NCBI RefSeq assembly: GCF_022808615.1
Contig: NZ_JAKZKS010000015.1
Span: 17,319-81,318, forward strand
DNA: 64,000 bases
Direction: 5' to 3'
DNA from: Bacillus sp. FJAT-47783
Lineage (GTDB): Bacteria > Bacillota > Bacilli > Bacillales > Aeribacillaceae
Positions 1 to 8,829 of this stretch are shown here, one piece after another. Below the pieces are notes generated by a model. That model was not told where the DNA came from. It was given only the letters and a program-made list of their open reading frames with translations, and did no database searches. Position 1 is the stretch's first letter. Every line of letters begins with the position of its first letter. The position numbers and the translations under genes were made by a program.

Positions 1-1315
1 TATAAGTTGGATCTAGTGTAATAGTACCTTGATGTTTTTCAATGATTTTTTTCGTAATGGCTAAGCCAAGGCCTGTCCCGCCGTTTTTTACGTTTCTTGC
101 GCTATCGATACGGACAAACGGTTCGAAAATCGATTCGTGAAGCTCTATCGGAATTCCCTTTCCTTTGTCCTCCATAATGAGAATGGCGCTGTTTTGTTCT
201 TCTTTCAGAGTAATTCGTATCGACTTTTCACTATACTCCATACTATTGTTAAGTAAATTGCTAATTGCTCTCTCTAGTTTTTCTCGATTGACCTTGACAT
301 ATAGCGGTTGTTCAGGAAGATCGAATTCGTAATCTATGTTTCTTTCTTCGAATTCATCCACATACGTATGGAGCATTAAGCGCAACCACTCGGATAAATC
401 ACACTTATCTAATGAAAATACAGTTTCTTGCATGTCCATATGAGACAGCTCGAATAAATCTTGAAACAGTTTGTTTGCGCGCTTACTATTGTTTACAATG
501 ATTTGAAGATATTTATTTCGATCTTCCTCATTTAAATCATTTATTTGGAGCAACGTATCAGCATACCCTTGAATATTCGTTAACGGTGTTTTTAAATCAT
601 GGGAAATATCTAATATAAGTTGTTTGCGATTCGATTCTGATTTTTCACGTAAGCGTATTTCTTTGTGAATTTTTTGTGCCATATCGTTGATGGCCTCTTT
701 TAATTCATTTAGCTCCCGATTGGCTTGAAATTGAATCGTTGTATTATAATTTCCGGATGAGATGGAGCGAATGCCGCCAAGTAGCTTTTGGATCGGTTGA
801 ATTATTTGAATGGATGTACGCTTTACATAAACCATCAACACGATTATTAGACTGGCAATAAAAAAAACGGTAGTGAAAATAAAAACATCATCAAGCGTCA
901 TAGTCGAATTAACTTCTGGAAAATACAATAGTAAAAAATTTTCGTCATTCTTTGGTATATATAAATTGATAGAATTAGAATGATTGCTTTCTCTTAATAA
1001 CTCTTTTTGATCATAAGCAAAGCCAATAGGATGATCGCTATTATATTGAGCCAACACTTTATTTTCTGGGCTAATATATTCAATATAAGCATTGCTTGGA
1101 AGTCCACTAAGTGAAAAGGCTTCTTCTATTCCGAATGTTTTCATATCTACATAAATGTTCTCTACAAAATCATCATCTACCTCTTCATACATCGATTCGA
1201 CATAAATATAGTTAGCAATGGAAGTCACCCCGACTAAAGAAAGTAAAATGAAAAATAAAAGAGCATAATTTGTGAAAAATTGTTTCGTAATCGATGGTGC
1301 TTTTTTATGAACCAT
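1..1315 (-). CDS. Sensor histidine kinase, membrane-bound (3' end outside window)
   Basis: This is a two-component sensor kinase whose last part lies beyond the window start; 438 codons are visible. Read on the minus strand from ATG at 1315 it shows a first membrane segment (about residues 14-36), an extracytoplasmic region of about 110 residues, a second membrane segment (about 147-165), a HAMP linker, the H-box ISHDLKTPL with phospho-acceptor His239, an N-box, and the G1 and G2 boxes of the ATPase domain (GKGIP, GTGLGLAI). The frame is open to the edge. The start overlaps the end of the response regulator gene by 11 bases, so the two are translationally coupled. The signal sensed cannot be read from the sequence. 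Confidence 0.9.
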   Translation of the reverse strand, partial: MVHKKAPSITKQFFTNYALLFFILLSLVGVTSIANYIYVESMYEEVDDDFVENIYVDMKTFGIEEAFSLSGLPSNAYIEYISPENKVLAQYNSDHPIGFAYDQKELLRESNHSNSINLYIPKNDENFLLLYFPEVNSTMTLDDVFIFTTVFFIASLIIVLMVYVKRTSIQIIQPIQKLLGGIRSISSGNYNTTIQFQANRELNELKEAINDMAQKIHKEIRLREKSESNRKQLILDISHDLKTPLTNIQGYADTLLQINDLNEEDRNKYLQIIVNNSKRANKLFQDLFELSHMDMQETVFSLDKCDLSEWLRLMLHTYVDEFEERNIDYEFDLPEQPLYVKVNREKLERAISNLLNNSMEYSEKSIRITLKEEQNSAILIMEDKGKGIPIELHESIFEPFVRIDSARNVKNGGTGLGLAITKKIIEKHQGTITLDPTY

Positions 1316-2000
1316 GGCGATCCATCCTATACCCTAACCCCTTTACCGTTTTAATATAAGTTGGGTGTTTAGGATCATCTTCGATTTTTTCACGTAAGCG
1401 ACTGATATGGACCATGATCGTATTGCTATCACCGAAGTAGGGCTCATCCCACACAAGCTCATACAGTTGTGTTTTCGTATATAGCCTTCCGATATTCTTC
1501 ATCAAAATAGATAAAAGTTTTAGTTCTTTCGGTTTCAAATCAAGGAATATGCCATTTTTCTTTACAGTTACGTTGAATGGATCAAATTCAAGAGCTCCGT
1601 TGACGATGAGGGTAGGCTCTTCTTTTCGACCGTATTGTGTGTAACGACGAATTTGTGCCTGAACGCGAGAGACGAGTTCGATAATGCTAAACGGTTTGAC
1701 GACATAATCGTCAGCTCCTAGCCCAAGACCGAGCACTTTATCTTCGTCTTGTCCTCTAGCTGTAAGCATAATTACAGGCACTTTATGCGTGTTGCGCACC
1801 TCTTGTAATACTTGAAATCCGTCCATTTTTGGCATCATCACATCAAGAATTAATAAATCCGGCGTCTTTTTTTGAAATTGTTTTAGCACCTCTAGTCCAT
1901 CAAATGCTTGAAATACTTGATAACCTTCTTTTCTTAAATGAAGGGCCACTAAATGATTAATATCCTCGTCATCTTCGGCAATGAAAATGAAATTTGACAT
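1305..2000 (-). CDS. OmpR/PhoB-family response regulator
   Basis: A DNA-binding response regulator of 231 residues, partner of the overlapping kinase at 1-1315. The N-terminal receiver domain has the acidic pair (EDDED), the phospho-acceptor Asp in LLILDVMMP, the conserved Thr of MLTARG and the Lys of VVKPF. The C-terminal winged helix (about residues 130-228) ends in the typical VKGLGYRM strand. A GGAGG ribosome site precedes ATG at 2000. The divergent metallopeptidase gene starts 158 bases away, so the intervening stretch may hold promoters for both directions. The regulon is unknown. Confidence 0.93.
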   Translation of the reverse strand: MSNFIFIAEDDEDINHLVALHLRKEGYQVFQAFDGLEVLKQFQKKTPDLLILDVMMPKMDGFQVLQEVRNTHKVPVIMLTARGQDEDKVLGLGLGADDYVVKPFSIIELVSRVQAQIRRYTQYGRKEEPTLIVNGALEFDPFNVTVKKNGIFLDLKPKELKLLSILMKNIGRLYTKTQLYELVWDEPYFGDSNTIMVHISRLREKIEDDPKHPTYIKTVKGLGYRMDRHGS

Positions 2001-2157
2001 AAGGAACCTCCATGTTACAAATTTTTCTTTCTTATCATATCATGGAAATGTTTTTCGACAAGGATATTTAAGGATTATGTAAGGTTCGGTTATGTTTTGT
2101 TTTAGTTTACCTTTATATAATGGCAACAAAGATCGTAAAGAGAGAGGAGATAAACGT

Positions 2158-3165
2158 ATGAAAACAAGAATAATAGCGATAATTGGTGTTATAACAGCTA
2201 GTCTTTTTTTAGGAAGTATATTTATTCAAAAGACAAGTGGTGATGAGAAACCCCTTGAGAAAGCGGAAAGCTATCACGCAAAAAGTAATGAAGAAAATGA
2301 TGGTGAATTGTATGAACCATTTTTCACTGAGGAAGAAAGAAAAGAGTTGAAATCAATTTTTCAAGAAATTATTCAGCTTGAAGAAAAAGGAGATCGTGAA
2401 GCTTCCGAAGAATATTGGGCAGAATTTGAATCTGTTGTGAGTGATTTAACAGGAGAGTTGGCTTCGGATGAAGAACAAGACGATGAATTTAATGAAGAAA
2501 GGACATATCAAGTAAAAAATGGCAAGATCGATTTTGAAAAAGATGAACAGCACCAACAAATTTGGAGTTATGTAACGAAGATTGTTCCTGAAAAAATTAT
2601 GAGTCGCATAACGAGCTTCGAAGTTGGGACAGATGGAAAAGATGAAATGTTAGCATACGTTGTGCCGAATGACGACACGAATCAAACATGGCTACTTGGA
2701 GTGGATAAAAAAGATGCCTTTGATTCAAAGGGCAAACTAGTAATAAAAGATATACAAGATACCATTATTCATGAATTAGGCCACATTATGACGTTAAATG
2801 ATACACAAATGCAAGATGTAGAAGAAGATACCAAGACGTATACAACGGACGAAGGCACTTTAAAAAAGGACGCTTATTTAAATCAATTTTACGAAACGTT
2901 CTGGAAGGACATTCATGAAGAGTGGAAAAAGGCCATGGAAGCTGAAAGTGATGAAGCAATGAATCAGTTTTATGAAAAACATAAGTCGAAGTTTATATCA
3001 GAATATGCTATGACGAATCCAGAAGAAGACATAGCTGAGTCATTTATGCGATTCATTGTCGATGAGAAGCCAAAGGGAGACACAATGGCAGAAGAAAAAA
3101 TACGCTTTTTCTATCAATTTGATGAGCTCGTTAAATTGAGGAAAGAGATGAGAGAGAAGCTTTGA
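2158..3165 (+). CDS. Putative secreted zinc metallopeptidase (HELGH zincin)
   Basis: The protein of 335 residues begins with a signal peptide or membrane anchor (Lys/Arg then about 17 hydrophobic residues), followed by a very acidic stretch and a catalytic-looking domain. His205, Glu206 and His209 form an HExxH zinc-binding motif (IIHELGHIMT); a downstream Glu in the segment ending in AESFMRF could be the third ligand. ATG at 2158 was chosen over an upstream open frame because it follows AGAGAGGAGA and starts the signal sequence. It lies divergent from a two-component system and ends at a good terminator, so it is monocistronic. No close family is recognised; the zincin fold is inferred from the motif. 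Confidence 0.75.
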   Translation: MKTRIIAIIGVITASLFLGSIFIQKTSGDEKPLEKAESYHAKSNEENDGELYEPFFTEEERKELKSIFQEIIQLEEKGDREASEEYWAEFESVVSDLTGELASDEEQDDEFNEERTYQVKNGKIDFEKDEQHQQIWSYVTKIVPEKIMSRITSFEVGTDGKDEMLAYVVPNDDTNQTWLLGVDKKDAFDSKGKLVIKDIQDTIIHELGHIMTLNDTQMQDVEEDTKTYTTDEGTLKKDAYLNQFYETFWKDIHEEWKKAMEAESDEAMNQFYEKHKSKFISEYAMTNPEEDIAESFMRFIVDEKPKGDTMAEEKIRFFYQFDELVKLRKEMREKL

Positions 3166-3194
3166 ATGGTAGGTTGAAATGTTATTAAATGGAG

Positions 3195-3233
3195 GCTGTC
3201 CCTTTTTACGCTAATTGGGGACAGCTTTTTTTT
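3195..3233 (+). terminator. Rho-independent terminator after metallopeptidase gene
   Basis: An 8-bp stem (GCTGTCCC paired with GGGACAGC) with a loop of about 15 bases is followed by eight T residues. Confidence 0.8.
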
Positions 3234-3840
3234 CGTAAGCAGTAACTTGCTTAAAAATCGATTTAGGGTTCCATAGGGATAGCCCTTTTTGAATTTGGTT
3301 TTTAATATAGGCAAAAAATATATAGGACTATATTTTTTTCATCAACTTGGAAAGTATCGATCGATAGTATTGAGATAGTTAGTAGGGAAAGTAGTGTTTT
3401 TTTCAAGTATAGAACCCCTTTCAACAACCTTAAAATTCCATAAGGATATTAGCACAATTTTATATCGGTGTTCAATAAAAATATCAATTCGTTAAAAATC
3501 AATCCCATAGATTTATTTCGTATAGTTGGGGTGTAATTTATGACTACTTCAGAAATTTGAAGTAAAATATTTTTTAAAAATATTAATGAATTATAACAAT
3601 ATTCTAAAAATTCGTGTATAATAAACGTGTAATAATAATTAAAAAATTGTAGAGAGGATGTGGTGGGTTAATATAAATAAAAAATGAGCGGTTGTTCGAA
3701 AGGGTGTCTCATAACAAACTGGAGGCTTGTTGAGGCAACATGAGCAATTGTTCGGCATCGATCTAGAAAAAATTCTTTGGAAACACTATTGAACTTGAAT
3801 TAATTTTCATTTGTAAACAAAGGGGTAGTTTGTTTGAATC

Positions 3841-3856
3841 GACTGAACGTTCAGTC
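3841..3856. promoter_or_regulatory. Perfect 16-bp palindrome, TetR-type operator
   Basis: GACTGAACGTTCAGTC is a perfect palindrome about 85 bases upstream of the symporter small-subunit start. Length and central ACGT are typical of TetR-family operators. No TetR gene adjoins it, so the regulator would be encoded elsewhere. Confidence 0.55.
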
Positions 3857-3886
3857 TAGATTAGTAATTTAATAGTAAAAACACCG

Positions 3887-3902
3887 ATGTAAGCGCTTCA
3901 AA
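3887..3902. promoter_or_regulatory. Possible cre (CcpA) site
   Basis: ATGTAAGCGCTTCAAA resembles the catabolite-response element with its AAGCGCTT core, but the right arm is one base short of consensus. Carbon catabolite control of an acetate-type symporter would make sense. Inference only. Confidence 0.4.
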
Positions 3903-3939
3903 ATATGCGGAAAAACTTTTTCTGAAAAGGTGGGTATTG

Positions 3940-4209
3940 ATGGGAGCTTATAAAAAAGAAGTTTGGTTTACGATTATTTTATCTGCTTTGTTTTTAATAG
4001 CGGGTCATATGGGGTTATTATTTTCGATTTTTCCAGTAGAAGGTAACTTATTTGGATTTCCAATTATGTATATCGTACCTGTTTTGGTTGGATGGTTCGG
4101 TGTATTTTTCCTAACGCTAATTGCTGGTAAGATAGGCGATCATATCGATAAAGCCATTGAAGAGGAAGACCGAAGAAACCAAGAAATCCAAGATAAGGAG
4201 GTTATCTAA
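3940..4209 (+). CDS. Small membrane subunit of a sodium:solute symporter
   Basis: This 89-residue protein has two hydrophobic segments (about residues 9-28 and 43-66) and a charged C-terminal tail rich in Glu, Lys and Arg. It lies directly upstream of a sodium:solute symporter gene, with one base between its stop and the next ATG. Small two-helix partners of this kind (DUF485/DUF997/DUF4212-like families) are known companions of SSF transporters; which family this belongs to cannot be settled by eye. ATG at 3940 is used rather than TTG at 3937 because AAAGGTGGG is better spaced from it. Confidence 0.75.
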   Translation: MGAYKKEVWFTIILSALFLIAGHMGLLFSIFPVEGNLFGFPIMYIVPVLVGWFGVFFLTLIAGKIGDHIDKAIEEEDRRNQEIQDKEVI

Positions 4210-4210
4210 T

Positions 4211-5860
4211 ATGGAGCAGCAATCATGGCAATTAGAAAATCCTATCCTTGGCTTAGGTGTAGTGATCGCATCCTTTATATTGTTTTACATTATTAGTTGG
4301 TTTTCAAACAGAGCTAGTAAATCGGTAGAAGATTTGTATGTTGCAGGTGGTGGCGTAGGGCCTGTTAAAAATGGTTTAGCAATGGCTTCAACGTATATGA
4401 GTTTAGCAACATTTTTAGGAGTAACAGGACTAATCTTAAATTTAAAAGCTCCTTTCGTTTTCATTTGGATACAAATGATTTTGGCTATTCCATTGATTAC
4501 AATTATTTACGGAACGTGCCTCCGACGTATGGGCGCATATTCTCCGGCTCACTTCGTTAAGGAAAGGTATGGAAAGTCGGCGGCCGTGATTGTTGCAATC
4601 TGGATGATTTTAATTTCCATAATGTATGCATTAGGACAAATGATTGGAATTGCGAAAACATTTGAAATGCTGTTTGGTATTCCTTATATGACCGGATTAT
4701 TTGTAGGTGGACTATTAATTACAGGTTATGTAACGATAGGTGGGATGAGAGGGGCAACAAATAATGCTGCCGTTCAAATGGTGATTATTGCTTTGATGTT
4801 CATCGTTCCTTTAGGCGCGATTATGAAGGCGATGGGTTCAACAGGTTGGTATTTCCCGCCGCTATTATATACGGACATGGTTCCATCGATGTTACAAGCT
4901 GTTCCAGACTTCTTTGATTATCAATTTGGCGTAAAGTGGTATTTTGCAATCATTCCGGCATTAACTTTAGGTTCTTTAGGACTTCCTCATCTAGCTATGC
5001 GCATCTATACGGCCTCTAGTTTAAAAAGTGCTAGACAAGCAATGGTTTGGTTTGCCCTCATCTTAGGACTTGTTTTTTCAGCTACATACACCATGGGATT
5101 TGCCGGCGTGTTCTTTAATAGTACGAATGGTAATATCATCTCTGCAGCTGATGCGGATAAATTAACGATTATTTTAAATCTTGTCTATAACCCTGAATGG
5201 GTAACGGCTCTCGTAATTGCAGGAGCGATTTCAGCTGGTATTTCTACTCTTAGTGGGAATTTATTAGCAATTGGTGCTTTACTTTCACAAGATATTATTA
5301 CAACGCTAATGCCAAATATAACAACGAAAACAAAAATACGTATTGGCTATATTGCCATTGCTTTAGGTGGGATTGTTAGTATTTTATTAGCCATCAAGCC
5401 ACCATCATTTCTTGTCGTTAGTATTCTTTGGGCGTTTGGATTAGCAGCTGTCACAAATGCGCCAATTATCCTCATGGGTGTTTGGTGGAAGAGTGCGAAT
5501 AAATATGGGGCGATTGCTTCAGTTGTTATATCAGGCTTATTATATATTGTTGTTTCACCATTTGTATTCCCGAGTATTGTCGTAAGTGGTCATGCTTTAA
5601 CAGATAGCCTTGGTTTATCAGGTGCTATGCTATGTGTTCCGGTAGCATTTATCATTTTAGTTGTCGTGTCCATGATTACGAATAAAATGCCAAGCTTACA
5701 AACTAAGTTAACAACAAAGCAGGATCATAAACTAATCGAACGTATTCACGGGTGGAGTGATGTGAATCCAGCAAGATACAATAGTTTAGTCGGTGCGATG
5801 ATTGTTTTAGTCGTTAGCACATTAACAATCATTTGGGCCATTTCTCCATGGCATTTTTAA
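4211..5860 (+). CDS. Sodium:solute symporter (SSF family, acetate/monocarboxylate type)
   Basis: A polytopic transporter of 549 residues with about 13 hydrophobic segments. The SSF pattern is visible: an N-terminal membrane segment, the conserved VEDLYVAGGGVGP region, the YGKSAAVIVAI segment, and the ISAGISTLSGNLLAIGALLSQDI stretch corresponding to the sodium-site region of helix 8. It most resembles cation:acetate/pyruvate symporters; the exact substrate is not determinable here. The start ATG at 4211 follows AAGGAGGTTATCTAAT; a longer open frame beginning inside the upstream gene has no reason to be used. It forms an operon with the small subunit and ends at a terminator. Confidence 0.87.
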   Translation: MEQQSWQLENPILGLGVVIASFILFYIISWFSNRASKSVEDLYVAGGGVGPVKNGLAMASTYMSLATFLGVTGLILNLKAPFVFIWIQMILAIPLITIIYGTCLRRMGAYSPAHFVKERYGKSAAVIVAIWMILISIMYALGQMIGIAKTFEMLFGIPYMTGLFVGGLLITGYVTIGGMRGATNNAAVQMVIIALMFIVPLGAIMKAMGSTGWYFPPLLYTDMVPSMLQAVPDFFDYQFGVKWYFAIIPALTLGSLGLPHLAMRIYTASSLKSARQAMVWFALILGLVFSATYTMGFAGVFFNSTNGNIISAADADKLTIILNLVYNPEWVTALVIAGAISAGISTLSGNLLAIGALLSQDIITTLMPNITTKTKIRIGYIAIALGGIVSILLAIKPPSFLVVSILWAFGLAAVTNAPIILMGVWWKSANKYGAIASVVISGLLYIVVSPFVFPSIVVSGHALTDSLGLSGAMLCVPVAFIILVVVSMITNKMPSLQTKLTTKQDHKLIERIHGWSDVNPARYNSLVGAMIVLVVSTLTIIWAISPWHF

Positions 5861-5864
5861 TAGG

Positions 5865-5893
5865 AAAAGGTGAAGGTTTCCTTCACCTTTTTA
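5865..5893 (+). terminator. Terminator after symporter gene
   Basis: AAAAGGTGAAGG and its complement flank a TTTC loop and run into T residues, a compact perfect hairpin five bases after the stop codon. Confidence 0.85.
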
Positions 5894-5927
5894 TCCGTAC
5901 ATCTTTACATTCAAAGCAGGTGAGTAC

Positions 5928-6497
5928 ATGAGCGCGTTATCATTAATTTTTCAAACCCTTCTATTAAATAAAGAATCTATTTCTAAAATTGTCCATTCAG
6001 AAAACTATTCGAAATGGGCGACAATCTTTACATTGCTTGTTGGTGTATGTTATGGACTTGTTTTTTACACGTACATCCCTGCAGATTATATAAAATTTGA
6101 CTCTCAACTACTACAAGTTTTTGCGTTTTCGTTTGTCTTAGTACTTGGTATTTTTATGATTTTTATTACGAGAGTTGGACTTTCGTTCCTATTATGGGCT
6201 GGAGGAAGAGCTTTTGGGGGGCCGGGTTTACTACGTGTATTAAATCGACTGACAAGCTTCGCAATCGTGCCAATTATTATTGGTTTTCCTGCAATTATTT
6301 CCTTTAGCACAGGTAGTAACACATCCGTCTTCATGTATATTTTACTTATCATTTCGCTCGTTTGGATTTATTTAATATTAGTGAAAGTAATCGAAGTGTC
6401 TCAAAACTTAAAAGCATGGAAAGCATATAGTGCTACGCTTATCGCCCTTGTTTTCTTTACAAGTGTTTATTACTTAGTATTGCCGCCAGGATCATAA
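5928..6497 (+). CDS. Yip1-like membrane protein
   Basis: A 189-residue integral membrane protein with five hydrophobic segments and a short cytoplasmic N-terminus. The organisation (soluble start, five helices, conserved Gly-rich stretch AGGRAFGGPG between helices 2 and 3) fits bacterial Yip1-domain proteins. The function of these proteins in Bacillaceae is not established. It has its own ribosome site (AGCAGGTGAGTAC) and lies between two terminators, so it appears to be transcribed alone. Alternative: an unrelated five-helix protein. Confidence 0.65.
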   Translation: MSALSLIFQTLLLNKESISKIVHSENYSKWATIFTLLVGVCYGLVFYTYIPADYIKFDSQLLQVFAFSFVLVLGIFMIFITRVGLSFLLWAGGRAFGGPGLLRVLNRLTSFAIVPIIIGFPAIISFSTGSNTSVFMYILLIISLVWIYLILVKVIEVSQNLKAWKAYSATLIALVFFTSVYYLVLPPGS

Positions 6498-6513
6498 TGT
6501 TTCTTATTATAAA

Positions 6514-6545
6514 AGGCGCTCTATTCCATAGAGCGCCTATTTTTA
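6514..6545. terminator. Bidirectional terminator between convergent genes
   Basis: An 11-bp perfect stem (AGGCGCTCTAT / ATAGAGCGCCT) with a TTCC-type loop has A residues before it and T residues after it, serving the Yip1-like gene on the plus strand and the DJ-1/PfpI gene on the minus strand. Confidence 0.85.
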
Positions 6546-6546
6546 A

Positions 6547-7098
6547 TTACTTATTTAATAGTTTAATAAATTCACGCATAAACGTTGGTAAGTCTGGCCA
6601 AGCATGAGCGGAAACGAGGTTGTTGTCTACATGAGTTGTGTCCGTAATGTAATTGGCTCCAATCGCTTCAACACCTGGTTTGCAAGCAATGTATGCTGTC
6701 ATGCTACGACCTTTCACAACATCAGGAATGGTTTCAAGTACAAGGGACGCATGGCAAATGGCTGCAACAGGTTTATCTGCTTCAAAGAAATGACGGACGA
6801 TGTTTGGTACGTTTTCATCAAGACGTATATATTCTGGGGCACGTCCACCAGGAATAACGAGAGCATCGTATTCAGTTGGATCTATTTCTGCAAATGAAGT
6901 ATGGGCATCAATTAAGTAACCCGGTTTTTCTTCATACGTATCCCAACCGATGAAATCATGGACAACCGTATGTAATTTCTTTTTCTTCGGTGCAGCAATT
7001 GTTACCGTAAACCCTTCCTCTAACAAACGATAATAAGGGTAGTAAATTTCTAAAGACTCCACCGCATCTCCAGCAACAATCAATACTTTCTTGCTCAT
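6547..7098 (-). CDS. DJ-1/PfpI family protein
   Basis: A 183-residue single-domain protein of the DJ-1/PfpI superfamily (intracellular cysteine peptidase, deglycase or chaperone homologues). The nucleophile-elbow motif AAICHAS carries Cys115 followed by His116, and IPGGRAPEY supplies the conserved Gly-rich loop with an acidic neighbour. ATG at 7098 was chosen because GGAGGCTTTTT precedes it; an upstream extension of 41 residues lacks a ribosome site and does not look like this family. Substrate and physiological role are not predictable from sequence. Confidence 0.88.
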   Translation of the reverse strand: MSKKVLIVAGDAVESLEIYYPYYRLLEEGFTVTIAAPKKKKLHTVVHDFIGWDTYEEKPGYLIDAHTSFAEIDPTEYDALVIPGGRAPEYIRLDENVPNIVRHFFEADKPVAAICHASLVLETIPDVVKGRSMTAYIACKPGVEAIGANYITDTTHVDNNLVSAHAWPDLPTFMREFIKLLNK

Positions 7099-7463
7099 CT
7101 TAAAAAGCCTCCTTACCATGATTTGGGTTTTGACACTTCTATCATAATACAGTATAAAAAGCGATGAATAGTATTTTGCTAATTTGTTATGAAAATGTAA
7201 ACGAACGACTAAACTGCACAATTAAAATGTGAGCGTAAGCACCTGTGAACATTGAAGTTTTTACTATAGTAAAACAATATTCGATTAAAAGATTGTTAGA
7301 ATAGTATAGTATTTAAGGGGAGGTATTTTGTTATTAATTTCAAAATAGACTGAAAGGACAAATTATTCATATGATTTTATCATTTTTCGTTATTTTTGTT
7401 TTTGGAGTCAATTGTTTATGGTAGAATAATTAAAAATAGGATATGGCGGTGGGCATAGTGGGA
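7099..7463. other. Divergent promoter region with 16-bp palindrome
   Basis: About 365 bases between the DJ-1/PfpI gene and the first KinB-like kinase. It contains a perfect palindrome TTTTACTATAGTAAAA at 7259-7274. Further downstream GTAGAATAA (about 7421-7429) resembles a sigma-H -10 element, with TTGGAGTC upstream as a poor -35; this is tentative. No gene is seen here. Confidence 0.45.
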
Positions 7464-8753
7464 ATGGCAACGAAAGAAATACTGAATAATCTGCTTTTTA
7501 TTATTCTTCCATTATTATTTGTTCAAGTGATTTATTTTCCTATTAATGCAAATTATCTCGGTAAGGTAAGAAAGTGGATAGAGCCTTTATTACCTGTATC
7601 AGCCATGGTTCTTTGTATGTTGTTTCCAATATCCATCCACGATAACTTCACATTCGATTTTCGACAAATTTCATTTTTGATAGCGGGATTATATGGTGGA
7701 TTTAGGTTAAGTTATAAAATGTTTGCGATCATCATCATTTTTCACTTTTTCTTTTTTGATGGTATAAATTTTGCTTCCTTCTTTATTCAGAATTTTCTAT
7801 TTGCTTCAATTGTCCCGTTATTTTCTAAATCATTTTTAAAAATGAATATATTTTATAAAATGTTGTTAAGTGTTGGAATGACCTTAATAACAACGATTAT
7901 TTATCTCCTTTTTGTAACATGGCAGTTTCAAACGATGATTGAATCTTTGCTATTCATAAAACTGATGATTGGACAAATTGTTGGAGTGATCATTGTCGTA
8001 TTCCTAACAGAAATGGTTGTCCGAAATTTCGAAATGTTTCAGCGTATTATCAAGGCGGAAAAGCTGGAAATTGTGAGCCATTTAGCTGCGAGTATTTCCC
8101 ATGAAGTTCGAAACCCGTTGACAACGAGTCGAGGCTTTATGCAACTTTTGTATGATGAAGTACATAAAAATAAGCATGATTATATTGATATTGCGATTAA
8201 AGAATTGGATCAAGCAGAAGCCATTATTAATGAGTACTTAACGTTTGCAAAGCCAACGGTTGATGAAGAAGAAGTGATTGACGTGAAGAAACAGATTGAG
8301 AATGTTGTCCAAATTATGACGCCTTTTGCGAATATGAATTCCGTTGAAATGGACACGCACATTAAACAAGAACAATACTTCGTTTTGGGAGAACGTAAGA
8401 AATTGCAACAGTGCTTGTTGAATATTGTGAAAAATGGTATTGAGGCCATGCCACAAGGTGGTCAGCTAAAAATTCATATGACTTCATCAGATACTCATGT
8501 ACATATTGATATTACAGATACGGGAAAAGGGATGTCAAAGGAGCAAATCAATCGACTTGGTGAACCTTATTTTTCTACAAAGGAAAAAGGAACCGGTCTT
8601 GGTATGATGGTGACGTATCGGATTATTCATGCTATGGGAGGGACAATCGATGTTAATAGTCAAATAGAAAAAGGGACTTGTTTTTCGATAAAAATTCCAC
8701 TATTTAAAAAAACATACAAAATGACTCCAATAAATACGGCTATTTCTTCATAA
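7464..8753 (+). CDS. KinB-like sporulation sensor kinase (copy 1)
   Basis: A histidine kinase of 429 residues, close in length and layout to B. subtilis KinB, a phosphorelay kinase that feeds phosphate to Spo0F. Five or six hydrophobic segments (5TM receptor of LYT type, about residues 8-195) contain the FDFRQISFLIAGLYGG signature. The kinase core has H-box ASISHEVRNPLT, N-box, G1 (DTGKGMS), F box (EPYFSTK) and G2 (GTGLGMMV). The start ATG at 7464 matches the N-terminus of KinB; an upstream in-frame ATG at 7443 is possible. A second paralogue lies at 11705. Whether it feeds the sporulation phosphorelay is inferred from family only. Confidence 0.85.
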   Translation: MATKEILNNLLFIILPLLFVQVIYFPINANYLGKVRKWIEPLLPVSAMVLCMLFPISIHDNFTFDFRQISFLIAGLYGGFRLSYKMFAIIIIFHFFFFDGINFASFFIQNFLFASIVPLFSKSFLKMNIFYKMLLSVGMTLITTIIYLLFVTWQFQTMIESLLFIKLMIGQIVGVIIVVFLTEMVVRNFEMFQRIIKAEKLEIVSHLAASISHEVRNPLTTSRGFMQLLYDEVHKNKHDYIDIAIKELDQAEAIINEYLTFAKPTVDEEEVIDVKKQIENVVQIMTPFANMNSVEMDTHIKQEQYFVLGERKKLQQCLLNIVKNGIEAMPQGGQLKIHMTSSDTHVHIDITDTGKGMSKEQINRLGEPYFSTKEKGTGLGMMVTYRIIHAMGGTIDVNSQIEKGTCFSIKIPLFKKTYKMTPINTAISS

Positions 8754-8829
8754 TTTTTTTCATGTATGAAGGTAAAATAGCAAGTCATAAGGAAATAATA
8801 TAATAAGCTCTTTATAGGAGGGATAGTAG

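Larger units (their letters stand above)
3234..3939. other. Long AT-rich intergenic region upstream of the symporter operon
   Basis: About 700 bases without a convincing gene. It holds an inverted repeat TACTTCA-N6-TGAAGTA at 3545-3564, an AT-rich near-palindrome at about 3569-3584, a TATAAT-like hexamer near 3617, a perfect 16-bp palindrome at 3841-3856 and a cre-like site at 3887-3902. The density of operator-like elements suggests a complex promoter for the symporter genes. Confidence 0.5.
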
